From: Rhinopomastus cyanomelas
Lineage: Eukaryota > Chordata > Aves > Bucerotiformes > Rhinopomastidae
Direction of reading: 5' to 3'
Length of the DNA stretch: 64,000 nucleotides
Assembly (NCBI GenBank): GCA_013400115.1
Contig: VXBP01004466.1
Location: 186,001-250,000, forward strand
Within the stretch, counting starts at the first letter, position 1, and every line of letters begins with the position of its first letter. Positions 49,401 to 60,300 of this stretch are shown here, piece after piece. A model generated the notes under the pieces. It was given only the letters and a program-made list of their open reading frames with translations, was not told where the DNA came from and did no database searches. Made by a program: the position numbers and the translations under genes.

Positions 49401-49721
49401 AGATTTTGCCTGTGGATCTTCCAACACCACACTCTGCTTGTACCTAACATGGTCTGCTCAAGCAAAGCGGTCACGTAACTCTGACCAGAAGTGCAAGGTT
49501 CAGGGGAAAAACACATAGAGGCAGAGAGAGAAAAAGCAATTGAGCACAAGCACTCTGTCCACACACTGAATATCCCACAGAATAACTTACCTCAAAATCC
49601 TCATCTTCAACAAGCCAGACAAGGAACTGAAATAAGCAATAAAGACACAAAAGTGTGCTAGAACAATGAGCCAAACAAAGGCTCTGGGAATTTTAGGAAG
49701 CTTTCTCCTGAAAAACCACAT
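37457..49721 (-). CDS. ST6GALNAC1: alpha-N-acetylgalactosaminide alpha-2,6-sialyltransferase 1
   Basis: Adds alpha2,6-sialic acid to GalNAc-Ser/Thr on mucin-type glycoproteins, making sialyl-Tn; a Golgi type II membrane protein. Coding exons: 49591-49721, 45289-45925, 41487-41655, 41130-41301, 40611-40749, 40155-40252, 39319-39408, 38069-38168, 37457-37627. All junctions are GT-AG and phases agree, giving 568 residues, close to the roughly 566 I recall for chicken. Exon 1 carries a short basic N-terminus and the signal anchor (about residues 14-36). Exon 2 encodes nearly the whole stem (44-256), long, Lys/Thr-rich and repeated. The catalytic domain has motif L from C344 (AVVGNGGILNN) to SFYGFT, motif S YRPTTGAFLLLTALHLCDR with C510, motif III HYYD at 529-532, and the VS pair H544/E549. 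Sequons include N67, N122, N310 and N335. A possible acceptor (CACTCTCAG) lies 10 bases upstream of the ATG, so non-coding first exons may exist. Confidence 0.97.
39715..39872 (+). mobile_element. CR1 3' fragment in ST6GALNAC1 intron 6
   Basis: Blocks GTGGAACAGGCTGCCAGGGA and GTTGGACTTGATGTTCTTTT, then the tail GATGATTCTATGATTCTAC. It is antisense to the gene, between exons 7 and 6. Confidence 0.9.
44390..44983 (+). mobile_element. CR1 3' part in ST6GALNAC1 intron 2
   Basis: Runs from the ORF2 end (CACCTGGAGTATTGTGTTCA, then a frame at 44534-44881 with YEERLRELGLF and FTERVIRLWNGLP) to the tail TTACTGTGATACTGTGATACC. It is among the better preserved copies here, since the C-terminal frame is still open for about 115 codons. 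It is antisense to ST6GALNAC1. Confidence 0.92.
45442..45711 (-). repeat. ST6GALNAC1: 15-residue tandem repeats in ST6GALNAC1 stem
   Basis: Within exon 2, residues 116 to about 205 read as six imperfect units of about 15 residues. Units begin LEEVKGN, MKGVKM, MKGNKEK, VEESKEK, VEGAKMK and VKDAQEN and tend to end in P plus one residue (RAAPA, TTLPR, KQPPG). One unit is 14 residues. They are coding minisatellite-like repeats of 42-45 bases, rich in Lys, Thr, Val and Pro, and would extend the enzyme from the Golgi membrane. Confidence 0.8.
46177..46375 (-). mobile_element. CR1 3' end, minus strand, in ST6GALNAC1 intron 1
   Basis: Inverted CR1 with an intact-looking tail (ATAGAATCATAGAATCATTA) and the block 'ggttggaccagatgat'-type region in reverse (CTCGAAAGATCATCTGGTCC). 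It stops at the single N at 46376. Confidence 0.92.
46376..46376. other. single N at the junction of two CR1 copies
   Basis: One unresolved base lies exactly between two oppositely oriented CR1 fragments. It may be a low-quality base or a placeholder for missing sequence. Confidence 0.95.
46377..46543 (+). mobile_element. CR1 3' end, plus strand, in ST6GALNAC1 intron 1
   Basis: Begins at AGGTTGTAGGCTGCCCAGGG and runs to the 3' end (GGATTGGACTGGATGATCTT, then CTAATGTTCTGTGATCTGT). It overlaps in content with the inverted copy on its left, so the pair forms an imperfect inverted repeat centred on the N. Confidence 0.9.
46544..49590. other. ST6GALNAC1 intron 1, no other feature seen
   Basis: The intronic sequence between exon 2 and the signal-anchor exon contains no further exon, RNA gene or repeat I can support. 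Confidence 0.5.
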
Positions 49722-50271
49722 AGTGAGAAATCTGAGAGTGCCAGAGGCTCTGGTGCAGCTGCCCAAGGTGCTTGCTGGGCAGAGCTTTCCAGAGCATGCT
49801 GGATGAGTGGGCCGGTCCTCACTCTGGATTTCCCTACATGAACGTGCACACCCTCTGTCCCAACATTCCCAGACGGATCCAATTTCTCACACAAGACCAC
49901 AGCTAGCTTTGCACTCTGCCTGTCACCCTGAGCTTACAGTAACTCCGTGTGGGGAAAGGAACAATGCTTTTCTGCAAACAACAGAAGTGCTCTGTGTTTT
50001 CCTTAACAGGGTTAGTCCAGCATAAGATGAAAACCTTCACATCTAGTCTGTCGGAAGCACCACTGGGAACATTTGTGTGGCTTATGGAAGTAGCCATAGT
50101 TACAATCAAAGAAATCAGCTTTCAGACCACCACCTGCCCAAGGGCTCAGGCAAGATTCTAGGCAAACCCGTAATTAGATCTTTTTTTCCTCATGCAGTAA
50201 TTGCTTGCAGCTCAAATCCAGAAGCAATCCCGGGCCCTGAAAGCTGATGACTAGATACACATCCATTTTAC

Positions 50272-50316
50272 CTTGTGATCGCTTTGAAATAGCTCAAAGA
50301 GTCCTTGCAAATCTCT
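50272..50316 (-). other. candidate upstream non-coding exon
   Basis: On the minus strand an acceptor with a good tract (CTCCTCTGTTCTCAG) is followed by 45 bases and a donor ACAAG/gtaaaa. No protein family is recognised. It could be a 5' untranslated exon of ST6GALNAC1, whose first coding exon starts 550 bases further on. The prediction rests only on splice-site shape. Confidence 0.2.
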
Positions 50317-51548
50317 CTGAGAACAGAGGAGTTTGTGTTTAAAGGCAGATTAGTGCTTGAGGAAAGCACTAGAGGACAGAGCTTAGCATCAGATGGTCCC
50401 TTCCCTCTCCAGTGAAGCTGATCTGCCCTCAGGGCAACTGAAAAAACTTCAACCCAGCATTTCACTTGCCTGAAACTGCCAACTGCATCACAGTCTAACT
50501 GCACTACTGCTGCCAAACTTGTGACAGAGGCCTGCCTGCAGCTCAGGTTCCCAAGCTGAACTGAGAGCGTGCCACTTCAGCCCTGAGCTGCTTCTACAGA
50601 CAGCAGCAACACACACTCTTCACTGCTCTTTTGGAACTCTCAGCCAAACTGCCTCCAGGACCAAGTCCAGGACTGGTCTCTTACTTTTTGCTTTTGAACC
50701 TTCTCATCATTTCACTGGGATCACAGAGAAGCAAGGAGATGGTATCTCTGTCAGTAGCTCTGCAGTTCACCACAACAACAGGACCTGGCCTGCAGCCAGT
50801 TGTACAACTTACAAGAACTAGATAACCCTGGATACCCCCACAGTACAGCCCCTTGAAATTCAGCTGGTTTCAGGGGAGCATCTAATACATCTGACCTTTT
50901 ATTCCTCATAACATCAAAATAAATGGCAAGTTTCTTATATCTGTGAATCATACCATCATGGACAGATAGTCAACTGCCTTGGGCTTTGCTCACCAATAGT
51001 GGCAGATAAACCCAAGCTTCCCTAATGCCATTTGCACATGAAACATTCCAAGGGTGATGAATCCCTGCCACATAGCCAGGGGTTTGCATTTTGAGCCATG
51101 AGCATATTCAGATCCAGGATATTTTGCTTGTCATTGATAGGTAGCACCTGAGAGTCTCTGTCTCCCCACTCCACATCTCATCCTCTCCATGAAAATCAGA
51201 ACTCTGTCTGAAGACAGATCTTTGGCATCTCCCCATTAGCAGAGGGAAAGAAAAGGTAGCAGAGATGAACCCCACAGCCAGAGATGTAGTCTTACATGCT
51301 GCTGCAAACCTTCAGCTCGTGGGGAGCTGTTAAACAGTAACCCTGACAGTTCAAAGGGAGATGGTTCTTACCACACAGGCTGCTTTCATGCAGCTTTTAT
51401 TAAAAAAATAAGCTCAGATATAGAAAAGCTTTAGTTGACTATAACACAAATCTCAGAAGCCAGCACTCACACTGGTACTGAACACACAGAGAACAGAAGG
51501 TGTTTGCATTCAGTTACAGGAAATCCAGTCAACAGGTTTCATGCTCAC

Positions 51549-51685
51549 CTTGTATCCCTCTACACACTGCATCCATGCAAGGAATCCCCACACAAGGCTC
51601 AGCAGTAGCTGCATTTCTTTATTGCCCGCACTTAATGACCACTTAGTCTCTGGATTTAAGTGCAAGACATTGGTTATCAGAGGAC
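51549..51685 (-). other. candidate upstream exon with strong splice sites
   Basis: The minus-strand acceptor TTTTTCTTTCCTAG and donor TACAAG/gtgagc bound 137 bases. One frame is open throughout and includes a hydrophobic LLLSLVWGFLAWMQ, but spliced to the ST6GALNAC1 exon 1 acceptor it would not stay in frame with the ATG. It is best read as a possible 5' non-coding exon, or as chance. Confidence 0.3.
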
Positions 51686-52645
51686 CTAGGAAAGAAAAAC
51701 CCTCAAAGAAACACAAGAGATGTTGTTATCCCTGCCTCCATCTACAGCAAAACATTTCCCTCGGGCTCAAACTAAGCCTAGGATCAAAAGTCAGCTGTCG
51801 AATAACTACAGGCACTGAGAAAAGGAAGAGCCAAGGTACGGCCTTACTGCTGGGCAGCCCTCATTGACTCCGGGCAGTTCTAGAGAGGTGGGCGACAGGC
51901 CTGTGTGTGTGCAGCAGGCAAATAGCAACTCTGTGCCCACAAAATCTCCAACAGGACATTCTTACAGGGACAAGCACCAGTGCTGAAGCTCTGACATGCA
52001 GTGAGCAACAACTTCATTTTAGCTTTCTTCCAAGCCCTATGAACCTTCAGACATGCTGCTTGGAAGGAGCTGCTCGTGTGCATCAACAAGGCTTTTTTTT
52101 TGTTGTTAACAAGGATCCTAAAGGGAAATTGTGGAGGCAGCAAACATCTTCCTTCAGTCTCCTCCCTGTAATACAACTGCAAAACAAAGAGCCATGAGGG
52201 ACAACAAGGTTCCTGCAACCAGCTTGCTTTGCTTTTCAGGAACTGGGCTGGCAGTTGTGGAGAGCATATCCCTAGCACTCGGTGCTCAGGGACAACGGTG
52301 CTTGGGGGAATATACAAATCTCAGGTGAGCACAGCAGCCAAAAAGCAGGCTGACTATGCAAAACACACAACTTCTCAGTGTAAGGAAATCTAAAAAAACC
52401 CTACCACAGCACTGGTTTTCAGTTCCTCAGAGTGTTATTTCATCATCCTCTACTCCCACTGCTGAAATCAGTCTATCATTGCTGGGGCAGCCAGGCTGGT
52501 TAGCTCAAATGTGAGGTCAGACTGGGAAATGGGGTTGTACTAAGACTCCTCAGGGATGGCCAAGTGAAAACGGACATTAAAAGCCAAGCTGCTCCCTTAC
52601 ATAACTCTGTGAGAAGTATGATTCCTGGGATACGTCTGTGTGACA

Positions 52646-52830
52646 GAGCACTGGAACAGGCTGCCCAGGGGGGTTGTGGAGTCTCCTTCTCTGGAGATGT
52701 TCAAGACCCGACTGGACAGGTTCCTGTGTGACTTGGTTTAGGTGATCCTGCTGTTGCAGGCGGATTGGACTAGATGATCTTTCGAGGTCCCTTCCGATCC
52801 GTAATGATTCTATGATTCTATGATACATGG
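52646..52830 (+). mobile_element. CR1 3' end with intact tail, plus strand
   Basis: Starts at CAGAGCACTGGAACAGGCTG, has GATTGGACTAGATGATCTTT, and ends with perfect ATGATTCTATGATTCTATGA. The undecayed tail makes this one of the youngest copies in the window. Confidence 0.93.
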
Positions 52831-54465
52831 GACTCCCAGACCAGTCAGGAAGACAGTAAGCGAAGAACTGCACTAACACAGCAGCTGGCAACCTCTTAAA
52901 GGCCACAGGCCAGATGCCAACCTCCTCTTCCAAATAAGAGGTTTTCCATGTTTCTCTGCAGTCCTACCAGCAAACCCAGGAGATGCCACTTCTCTCATGG
53001 TGCAGAGACTCTTCGGGCCAGCAGTGCTGATCCCTGTTCAATGTGTCCAACTACCAACTTCAACACCCACACCAAAAGTTCTTTTATTCTTAGTGCTGTG
53101 AAAACAAAACCTGTATTTATTTTAAGCAAACTCCACGTGGGCCCATCAAGTGAAGATGGTTATCTATTAGCCCTTTTCCATCTCCAATAGCCTATTCAAT
53201 TCCACATCCAATTAACTACATCCTTAGTCACATCCTGGACAGATAAAAGGCAGATTTGCCTTCCTGGCTTGTTTGGTTTTTTTAATAAATAAACCTTATC
53301 TTTATTAGATCTTTAGGAGTGGGTGTTGTGGTTGTTGACTTGAGTCTGAACTATGCCAAAAACGTATCTGTGTGCATGTTCTCCAGAGGGTTGCCTATCA
53401 AATCTTGTTTACTTGGCTGTGTCCTTTGTGCTTTCTACTTTCCCATAGCTCTGGGCTAGGGAACAGGCATCACAAGATGTGTTTTAACAACAGCAGCTCT
53501 TGTACAAATTGATCAAGCTTTGCTGTAGGACAAACCTGTCTTTCAGTGATGCCTACAACACACCAGCTTCAGTACTTAACTGGAAACCTGCAGAATAAGG
53601 AGCTGCTACAGAGGCTGGGAAAGTGTGGACCTGTTCACCGTATCACTTGATGATGTAAGAACTGAGTGAGTTAAAACAGAGAGAGAAAAAACTGATGTTG
53701 CCTGCAGCATGCAACTGTTCTGCGGTTGCGCCTGTGGGTTAGCAAAAGTGAAGCTTGCAAAGGCTTGGCTTGGGAATGCTTGGTTCCTGTTCCATTCTCC
53801 CAGTTCAGCAGTAAGCTTCAGAAGCAAATGTTTTCAGGCTAGGAGTCCCGAGGGGAAGAAATTACAACAACAAATTCTGCACAGCTATTTATCTAGCTTT
53901 CACCAAACAAAAGCTCTGGGAGTTGTTCAGAGATCTGTAGCCCAAGAACTCTGAAACTTGTTTTAATTCCACAGTCACTGGCCATTTGCTAGCAAGTCCC
54001 TTCCTTCCTGTACCAAATCTCTCAAAAACACTGAAAAAACACCCAGGGACAACGGAATTTATCAACATAGAGCCCGAACCTCTTCTAATGCTGTGCTTAC
54101 AACAATATCCCCAGGTTTGTGGTAGAACAAAGTCTCAAAGAACTGTGCCAGGGGCTGTAGAACAGCTTAGTGAGCCAACTGGTCTGTTCAACATGGGCTG
54201 AAATGCCTCAGGAGACACAGACAGTGGCTTTTACCATGGAACATCAGCAAACATCTCCTCAGCATCCACACAGCAGAGCTGCAAAGAATTCTTGTGATTG
54301 CAGTTCTGTCTGCTTGGTATCCAGCCCCACCCAGCTAATGCTCCTTGGGGCAGAACACGGGTCTGAGACTGAATATTGCCCCTTTTTCCACACGGTAATG
54401 GGGCCATAGACAGGTGGCTCCAGCCAGCTCCCACACACCAGGAAAGCACTTGCCTGGAGTTATTA

Positions 54466-54700
54466 CAGAATCCCAGGATGACTGAGGCTGGAAAAGCCCT
54501 CTGAGCTCATCCAGCCCAGCCCAGGACCTAAGATCACCACATCAGCCAGACCAGGGCACTAAGGGCCACAGCCAGGCTGTCCTTCAACACCTCCAGGGAT
54601 GGGAACTCCACCACTGCCCTGGGCAGTCAATTCCAGTGTCTCATCACCCTTTCTGTGAGGAAGGGCTTCCTAACATCCAACCTAAACCTCCCCTTTAAAC
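54466..54700 (-). mobile_element. CR1 fragment, minus strand
   Basis: Inverted CR1: CTGAGCTCATCCAGCCCAGC, then CAACACCTCCAGGGATGGGA and 'gaggaagggcttcctaacat'. It belongs to a different subfamily from the copy at 52.6 kb. Confidence 0.85.
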
Positions 54701-54785
54701 AACTACTGTCATCAGAATCACTTCAGGACACAAAAGCCTTTTTTGATTGCAAAAACTTGAGCAGCAATGGAATTACTGTTATTAG

Positions 54786-54830
54786 TGAAGCTGGAGTAGA
54801 CCTCCGAGATCATCAAATCCAGGTGTAAGC
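54786..54830 (-). repeat. short CR1-like remnant
   Basis: GAAGCTGGAGTAGACCTCCG and 'gatcatcaaatccaggtgt' resemble the inverted CR1 3' region, now reduced to about 45 bases. Confidence 0.4.
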
Positions 54831-56106
54831 CCTCTGAATTTGGCTGTCACTGAACTTGTTTTAGTTCTTTCTCTCTAAGCAAGGGACTCATTCATATGGC
54901 CACAGCTAGAGGTGTATGGAGTGGAGCAGACCAAACCTTCCATCACACTGTCACACTGCTTTTCTGCTTCCAAAGCTCTTCACCACTCACCCCACCCTGC
55001 TTAAGCTGCAACACTGAAGTGGCTCTGGTCCCAGCATTCCTTTTTCATATACACAAAGCTGAGAAGACTGATGAGCCACTTCATTTGAAAGAATTAAAAA
55101 AGAAAAACAACCTCCCCAGCAACAATGGCTGGAAACATCAACTGGCATTACTCTGGCTTGAAAGAACTGGGGATCCTTTATTCAAACACCTCCCTCGACC
55201 ACTTTTGTCTGTGCCTGTCCCAGCAGGAAGCCCGTTATATCACCCCAGAGATGACAAACTGACACCACTTCAGGACTGAAGTGGGTTCTTGGAATTTTCC
55301 CTCCCTATAAAATTTATTTGATGGGAAAAAGGAAAATACTGTTCCTTGACTCTAAATCTCTCTGAGAGAGGTTCCTGCCAGGAGCAGAGCAGTACTGTGG
55401 ACAGGTGAGGAGGTAATTTAGGAAATACATGGCTGGCTCGCGTCCCACCGGAGAAGCGCTTCTCCAGCTCCCAACCCTGACAGATTCCAGGAGAAGGATC
55501 ATTCCAGGACTCTCAACTGCTCCAGAGAGAGAAACACATGAATCACAAAGCCCAAATCCCTCTCCATACTGCTGGCAAAAAATGCAGGCACATTACCTCA
55601 GCACTTCCCATCTGGCTGCAAAACTCAGGCCCTGCACAGAGAAGAATTACAGAACCACATCTGTTTGAGGGGCTGTTAATTTTCGAGCCAGAAGTGAAAT
55701 ACTTACTACTAAAGATCTTTCCCATACTCTTCCTACTTTGCATCAGAAACCATCCCTCTTGACATCTGGCAGGACAAATGTGCCATTTGGCAATCTTTGG
55801 GGTGAAAAATGCCATGGGAACACAAGATGTAAGCCTGCTTCTTGAGTGGTATAAATCATCGTGTCCCTGACTCACACTTGGAAAAACGTGGCCTCACAGT
55901 ACCTTCCCCGTTGTCCCTCAGTGACAGATGCACTGCAGAAGCCACATGCACATTTTTAGCTGCAAGAGTAGCACAACCACAGGGTTCTGCAAGAAGCAAG
56001 ATGGATTTATTGCTGGAAATCACACGCTTCCCTTCTCTTTGGTCTGTTGTCTTCTGTTTAATAGTTCTGCTTTATTTAGCTACCCAGAGGGTCTTGTGCT
56101 ACTTAC

Positions 56107-56208
56107 CTCCACTCTCCTCCTGACAGAGGCTTTTGCCAGCCATGGAGAGAAAGTAATACTTTGCAATCCCAGTTGCACAAAACCTATCAACCTCATGCTG
56201 GGAAAACC
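56107..56208 (-). other. candidate upstream exon, 102 bases
   Basis: The minus-strand acceptor TACTTTTCCTAG and donor GTGGAG/gtaagt bound 102 bases that are open in two frames. No family resemblance. See the related candidates at 50.3, 51.6 and 57.3 kb. Confidence 0.25.
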
Positions 56209-57228
56209 CTAGGAAAAGTAATTGCTGGGCTGGAGAGCAGCACACTGTGCTATTGTAGTGGAAATGCCAGCCCCTACTGCTCAGGAAGGGCAGGCAGTTG
56301 TCTCCTGGCTCCCTAGGAGCCACTCCACATCTGTTCAGTTCAACAAGGGTTTGGCTCACAGGCCTTAAATCTCCAGGAAGGGCACTCCTGTTGCACAGTC
56401 TTGGCCAGGCTGTCATGCAATGACATTAATCATCCCCTCCCATGAGCTGCACTTCCTAAAGATGGGTGACACTCTAGTGAGAAGCGTGTTACAGAGAAAT
56501 TTGGGCAGCACATACACTGATTTTGTGTGTGTGTTCCTACAGCTGCAGCTTCCATCTCAAGCCTTGTGTCCCTGCTTTCAGTTATCAGGTGAGAATGAAC
56601 AGGTCTACAGCAGGAACAGTTTAGACTGTGTTGTTAACTGGATGATGTTGAATTCAAGTGGGGGCCAGCGCTCGTGCTAATCTCCACTAGACTGTCCTTA
56701 CAGCTCTTTCCTCTGCAGTGGGCATTCTACACCCACTGAAGACACAACCCACTCATCTACAATGAGCTACACTGCAGAACCACAGCAACAGGGACCAGAA
56801 GAGACTTTTCAAAAGATCATATCATGCTTGTCTATCTTTCAGTGGTTAGATTTCCCTAAGCAATCTACTTTTCTGCGTCACACTCACTAACCGTCATCCA
56901 GGGCACCCCCTTTGCTCCACCTCACCTTTCAGCTTGGTCAATGTTTGAGTTCATATCTACCCTGAGATATTGTAAGTAAATACAGGCCCAGTTAACTAAA
57001 ATAATTAATATCTTAAAAGTAAATTCACAAAACAATCAAGAGCAAGAGAACATTGAGATCTTCTGTGGAAAAAAGACGACAGAAAATGACTCTTCAGGTT
57101 GTTAACTACGTATGTGAAACTGACTGTAAAGCACCCTGAGAATCCAAGAGCAAGGAATGAACCCTGGGTTTTATAAACTTTACATAATTTACCATAAAGT
57201 GCACTTGTGAATTACCTGACTGTATTAC

Positions 57229-57303
57229 CTTCAGTTGATACTGCCAGGTAGTAATCTGAGGAGCCACACTACAGCACCGCACACCTGTCCAGACAGAAGG
57301 TCT
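57229..57303 (-). other. candidate upstream exon, 75 bases
   Basis: The minus-strand acceptor CCTTTCTCTGTTTCAG and donor CTGAAG/gtaata bound 75 bases. One frame is open in phase 0 to phase 0. No family resemblance. Confidence 0.25.
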
Positions 57304-60300
57304 CTGAAACAGAGAAAGGAGACAAAGCAGTAAGGGGCACTTAATCACATGAAAATTGAAGCAAGATGGTGCCAACAGTCCTGCTAGTCCCAGAGCTACA
57401 TTTTTCAGCTTAATCTAGACAGTGATGTGTCTCCACCACAACGTCCTCAGAACCTGGATGGCTGAAGCCTCAGTGCTCTGACAGCTCACTACTCTTGGGT
57501 GGGCTGGTGGTTTTCCACTGACAAAGTATTTCACTGCTGTTCAGGAGGTTCAGCTATTAAAACCACCTGGATATGTCAAGCGTCCCACATACATATTAAA
57601 ATAACTATGTGGCTTTAGGGATGGAAGTTCAGGTCCTCCCTAAAATATAATTCATTTGAGAATTGGCTTTACCTCACTCGTGACTCCAATCTACAAAATG
57701 AACATTGTCTCCTTCTCTTTCAGAATAAAAAGGGAATATTTCACTTGTGGAACTTCACAGTGTTTGCTGTCGAATCTATCCAGCAAAAAAACAAAACAAT
57801 ACCTGTTTTGTCCTGTGGTTAATCTCTGGGTTCTGTTATAAAAATTTCTTGCCTAAGGATTGCAGGACAGTTTTTCTAGAAGGCCAGTTTCCTTGGTTGT
57901 TTACTGTTCCCTGCAGAACACTGTATTCAGGCTGCCTCACACTTCATATCAGCGTTTGACAAGGTCTGGCCTTACAACTCGAAGCAAAGCCGAAGACTGC
58001 AGTTTCATTTATGCATAAATCAACAGTACGTGCTTCACTAAGAAAAGCCACTCACTGTACAATAGCTCAGGCACAAGTTTATCTGCTACAGGCTCTGAAG
58101 CACACTTTTGTGTTGGCAAGTCAACAAAAATGGCACCTTAACACTGCCTGACCTCATGCCACGGCCCCTGGGTTAGATAACTCAGTCACAGGTTCCTGCT
58201 CTACCTGCCCACTCTTCTACCTGTGCCTCAAAAGCCAAAATCAAGGCAGGTTTGGTTGTCATCAACATTACCAGGGTTTTCCTGCAGGTCAAGTCACTTC
58301 CATGCCTGCAAACCCTCAGTCACCACTTTATTAACCTGTTCTGACTCAAAGCAAGAGTCCTGGTGACCAAACTCTCTTTCAACACTACAGCTGGCAAGTA
58401 GGACACATGAACAGAGACAAGATGAGCAGAACTGGCAAACAACAGACCATCCTTACATCATCCCTTCCTGTGTGCACCAAAACACAAGCTTTAAACAATC
58501 TACCTGTCAATACCACCAGCTAAGTGATCCAAGGAGGGCACTTGCAGTACCTCAGCCACTTCCTTCTACCAAAGCAGCTGTACATGTGGCTATTCGGTCA
58601 GATTTTCTGCTCATTAGGAAGAAAAAAGAATCCAGAACATGAGATGGGCAGCTAGCGCATCATGCTGTCCTCTTACAGATTTGTTTAGAGGGAGAAAGTT
58701 TTGTACATGGGGGTCTTGGCCCACAGCTCTGCTATCCCTCCACATGCTGATGATCCTGAAGCTGAGTGGCACAGCCCCACCATCACCACATACTCTCTCA
58801 CCTTAGGAGAAGGTGGTGGATCAGTCTTGGGTTCCCAGATCCTAACCCCAAATGTCTGTGGGTGTTCTTCCAAGCACTGAACCAGTCACCTCCAGCCTGG
58901 GTTGGTCACTGTGACTGCAGATGGTAGGTCAATGCAAACCAGATTTTGGTCTGACTGGCAAGAGGGTGTCTGCCTCACCTCTTGTGGAAAGGTGACCAGG
59001 GACACCAACAGCACAGTCACAGGCTTGTCAGTATAAATATTACTGAGCTGTCATGCATGATGCAGATGGTTCCTGGGTACAGAATATCCAAGTACAAACA
59101 AGGATCACCCACCTTGTACTAAGAAACCAGCTGGCACAAAAGGTGAGAGGAGGAGCTGGCAAAAAGGCTCGTGGCAGCCAGGGAAGAGCAGGTGATGCTC
59201 ACACAGCTCCATGGACTCCCACCTACACAGGCAGCATCAGTCAGTTGCAAAGACAGACCTTAGCCATGGAGAAGCCAGCCTGGGGACATAAAGGCCTCCC
59301 AAATGGGATCCACAACCACTGGATGAGGGTGCATCACCTTCTGTACCTGTGCACCCCAAGCTTTGCAGTGATAAAAATTGATACTCCCCACCAGTATCAA
59401 CAGTAGAGCAGCTCCACTCACAGCCTCACATGAATTTGTGGGGTTTCTCATAAACCTGCAGCATCCCTGCCGAGCTGCAGTTGAGGGACCACCCCAAATT
59501 TCATCTGCACAAGTTCTCAACCAGGAAAACACTTGACTACACTACAGTCAGCAGGTTCTTCACAGCAGCAACTGCACCATCTCCCAGAGTATTTTGGGGT
59601 GCAAGCTTCCCAGGAGGATTTCCTCAGGATCAACACATAGATCCAGGGTTTATATCACATGGCAACTCCTCTCTGCTGCAGTAAGTTAAGTTCCCGGCTG
59701 CATTAACACCAGGTTTAGTCCCCTAGCTCTGCTCTCTGCTGTGGATGTTCATCTGTGAGAACAGATTCAGGGGATAAAGGAAAGTTTTATTGCAGATCTC
59801 AGGGGCAGCACAAAGGACTGCTGGAGATTCCACTTGCCTGAATGGTGTCTTAAATCAAACAGTCAAACAGGAAAACCCCCATCTCGAGTGGCTGACAGTA
59901 GTTTTTACAAAACAAAGGCACTGTGTGGGACAGACTGCAATTTCCTCTGGATGTTTTAGAGAAGCATCTCATCAACCCACTCAGGCACTGCCAGTTTAAC
60001 TGAACAACCCTCTTTCAAACTGTCACAGTTCACATAAAAAAAGCAGAGTAAAGACAAGCAGCCTCAACACTCTTGGGTGTTCATGGGCAGCTTGAAAATA
60101 TCTAGAAAATAAAATTCCCTCCCAGAAAAAAACCCAAGTTTTCAAAATGCCTATGCTCCTATCTCAAGGTCACTAGGTTCACAGACAGTGGTACTGCCCT
60201 TGTCCTGCCACAAGGACAGCGGATGAGACAGGACAAACACAGCCCACAGGGGAGAAAGAATCTGCAAGACACAACTGACAATTTTCATGCAGCTCTGCCT

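Noticed and set aside
53270..53340. LTR-like end with AATAAATAAA
   Set aside because: An AATAAATAAA and a T-rich stretch are present, but no TG...CA borders or partner motifs.
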